Below are positions 62,031-64,000 of a DNA stretch of 64,000 nt, in pieces. The translations under genes were made by a program, and so were the position numbers. Source of the stretch: Sepiola atlantica (taxonomy: Eukaryota > Mollusca > Cephalopoda > Sepiida > Sepiolidae); assembly GCA_963556195.1 (NCBI GenBank), contig OY744525.1, positions 75,009,844 through 75,073,843 of the forward strand, given 5' to 3'. Below the pieces are notes generated by a model that had not been told where the DNA came from, did not search any database, and saw only the letters and a program-made list of their open reading frames with translations. The stretch's first letter is position 1. Each line of letters starts with the position of its first letter.

Positions 62031-64000
62031 GGTTGTAACAGCAATTTCTCTGTAGATCTGCACAATTCAAGTTATTTTGAAGCCTTTAAACTGTCTATGC
62101 AAAGGTTATTTCTTGCTAATATTCAAGTTTATAGACCAAAGTCGAATATTAAGTTTCTATCATGCCACTATTGTATAAATGAACGATTATTTTTTGCAAT
62201 TCAAAAATTACAATTGTAAGTTTAACTTATATTAAACTAGCTAAACCTACCCAGTGTTGCCCGGGAGTCATTTCACTTTCAGTTTTGTTTCGCTTTCTTT
62301 TTTTCTTTTTCAACCATGGCGTTTTTGTTTTATTTAATAAATTGTTTTTTTTAATATGATGTTTTTTTAAAGTTAAATTTAATTATTACAGTATCGTTTA
62401 GCCATTAAATTATTAAATTAACCAAATTCGTAATAAAAGTATCACTAATTTTGTTAATCTCTATTTCTAAAATTAATTAATGTAATTAGCTTCCAAAACC
62501 TTCAATCTAAAAGGATTTGATAAGAATTTTAAAGACTTTCTATGCTTTTGAATTCTGAAGGGTAATTCTTTTTTTTTTTTTCAAATTTTAACATAGGTTT
62601 AGAATGGCTGACTTGTTTACGAAGAAATCAAAATGCATTCTGGTGGAATTTTTTAAAGTTCAGTTTTATATTCTAATCTATTGCATTTTTTATTAAATAA
62701 GATAATGATGTAAGTCACGCAGATGTGAGAATAACACACACAAACACAAGAAGTGGTAGCAATTTTATTAATATAGAAATAGTTTTTTGTATTAACATTT
62801 TCTTATCTACTTTTTTTTTTAATGGAAAAAACATGACAAAAATGTATGAACATTTTTTAGACAAAATGTTTACTGATAATCTTATGGTTATTTTATCATT
62901 ATTGAAATGGGTTCGCAAACCACCCAAAAAATGGATTTAGGTAAAAATGGCACAAGTGGATATATAGGGGAAAATGGCACATGGGAAAATATAGATGAAT
63001 ATCACACAATGAGTTTATCAAAATTTAGGATACAATACATACAAGAAAACCATTAAAAAGTTTGTCGAATTAAAAAGAAAATTATATCTAAATGAAAATA
63101 TTTAAAATTTAAACCCTAACCCTAGTTTTTTAAAAATTCACCTTGCGTTTGTTTTATTTTATTATTACTTAAACACATCCAACAGCTACTAATATATAGT
63201 ATAGTTGTATATGTATACAATGAAAACTAGTGCGATTGCAGTTATGTTTTGAGGTCCATAATTAGGTTCACCTGAAAAAAAGGTTGGAAATGACTGCTTT
63301 ATGTTCTTGATTTGTACCATTTTTATCATGCCATTGTTACCTGTGTCATTATTACTATGCACCCACACAGACGCACAAGAAATGGTAACATCATTTTATT
63401 AATATAGAAATAGCTAAGTTAGTTATTAGTCACGGCTCTTTTTCGTCATTTTTTGTCCAATTTGAAAGAAAACGTTTTTAAAAAAAATCTTTTTTAAGAC
63501 AAAATAAAATGAATAAATAAATGTATGAACATTTTTAAACAAAATATTTATTGATTATATTATTATGACTATTTTATTATTATTCAAAATAGGCTCAGAA
63601 ATAACTAAAAATATAACTTTTTTCTTCAATGTTTTCGAACAATATTTTGAACAATATTTTTTAACAATCTTTTGAACAATATTTTTCCAGTTTTAATTAA
63701 ATGATGAAATTCACTATGAAATAATGTTCATTTTTCAATTTAAAATTTACTATTCTTTTTTAAAGATTGTAATTTTTAAAAATCTTTTTCATTTAACTTC
63801 ATTTATACTTGTCAAGATACAAATGTACAAAACTTTGATTATTTTTTCGAAAAAACGTGAATAAACCTTGTATAACGTTAATTCGTTTTAGAGTTTATGT
63901 AAAATCTCGTATTTTAAACTTATTTAAAATCTAGCCTTTATTTATTTCATATAATACGCCATAAAATTACTTCCTTGAAAAAATAGTTAGGCAAAACATC
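62031..64000. other. AT-rich flank with dispersed repeat fragments
   Basis: No gene seen. CTACCCAGTGTTGCCCGGGA at 62247-62266 marks a repeat end. ATGGCTGACTTGTTTACGAAG at 62604-62624 also occurs at 7293-7313. GGTAGCAATTTTATTAATATAGAAATAG (62753-62780) recurs with changes at 63387-63415. Together they suggest a decayed non-autonomous element between about 62240 and 63420. The 70-codon frames here have no recognisable features. Confidence 0.45.

Overview
This is a repeat-dominated stretch of an animal nuclear genome. It is AT-rich, full of (AT)n, (TAA)n and (CT)n microsatellites, and has no long open reading frame that is not a transposon remnant or a simple-repeat artefact. The repeat set (RTE-type LINE 3' ends with ATG-repeat tails, an R4/Dong-type LINE, a Penelope-like element, Ty3/Gypsy debris, and SINE-like repeats with tRNA, 5S rRNA and U2 snRNA heads) and 5S relics with a mollusc-like internal block suggest a lophotrochozoan, most likely a mollusc such as a cephalopod. 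That placement is inference. No bacterial or organellar signal is present. I see only one plausible host exon, a low-confidence terminal exon at 32871-33087 on the minus strand.

Layout. 1-6430: unique AT-rich DNA, purine-rich tracts, a small tandem repeat (about 1990-2290), and the 3' end of a decayed Ty3/Gypsy element (integrase, polypurine tract, LTR; 4441-5654). 6430-9630: AT microsatellite, a hAT-like non-autonomous element, a tRNA-type SINE, a hammerhead-bearing relic and a long foldback MITE. 11510-12935: two diverged copies of an unidentified element. 13931-18434: a 27-bp minisatellite of roughly 155 units with higher-order structure, interrupted near its left end by a segment holding a 5S rRNA relic. 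18500-22200: another tandem repeat, LINE ends and a gag-like fragment. 24565-25480: Penelope-like RT plus GIY-YIG remnant. 26461-29299: 5S relic, RTE end with a nested insertion, intact U2-headed SINE. 29819-31620: two inverted copies of one element flank a tandem dimer carrying two identical, structurally complete hammerhead ribozyme motifs. 33262-38211: a hAT-like element containing a (TAA)n tract into which an R4/Dong-type retrotransposon has inserted. 39580-45400: RTE ends, a U2-related tandem array, a Tc1/mariner-type MITE, and a LINE split by a U2 SINE with a 17-bp target duplication. 45400-53000: LTR-like debris, SINEs, a 65-70 bp satellite carrying nested insertions. 54170-54690: a second, decayed hammerhead dimer. 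55650-64000: mariner remnants, three more U2 SINE copies, LINE ends and a third clear 5S relic.

The most interesting content is non-coding. First, a retrozyme-like tandem element combines Pol III-type A/B boxes with hammerhead ribozymes; three loci are clear and a fourth is possible. Second, a family of U2 snRNA-headed SINEs has copies with 14-17 bp target duplications. Third, nested insertions let relative ages be ordered. The protein-coding remnants are all transposon-derived and all broken by stops or frameshifts.
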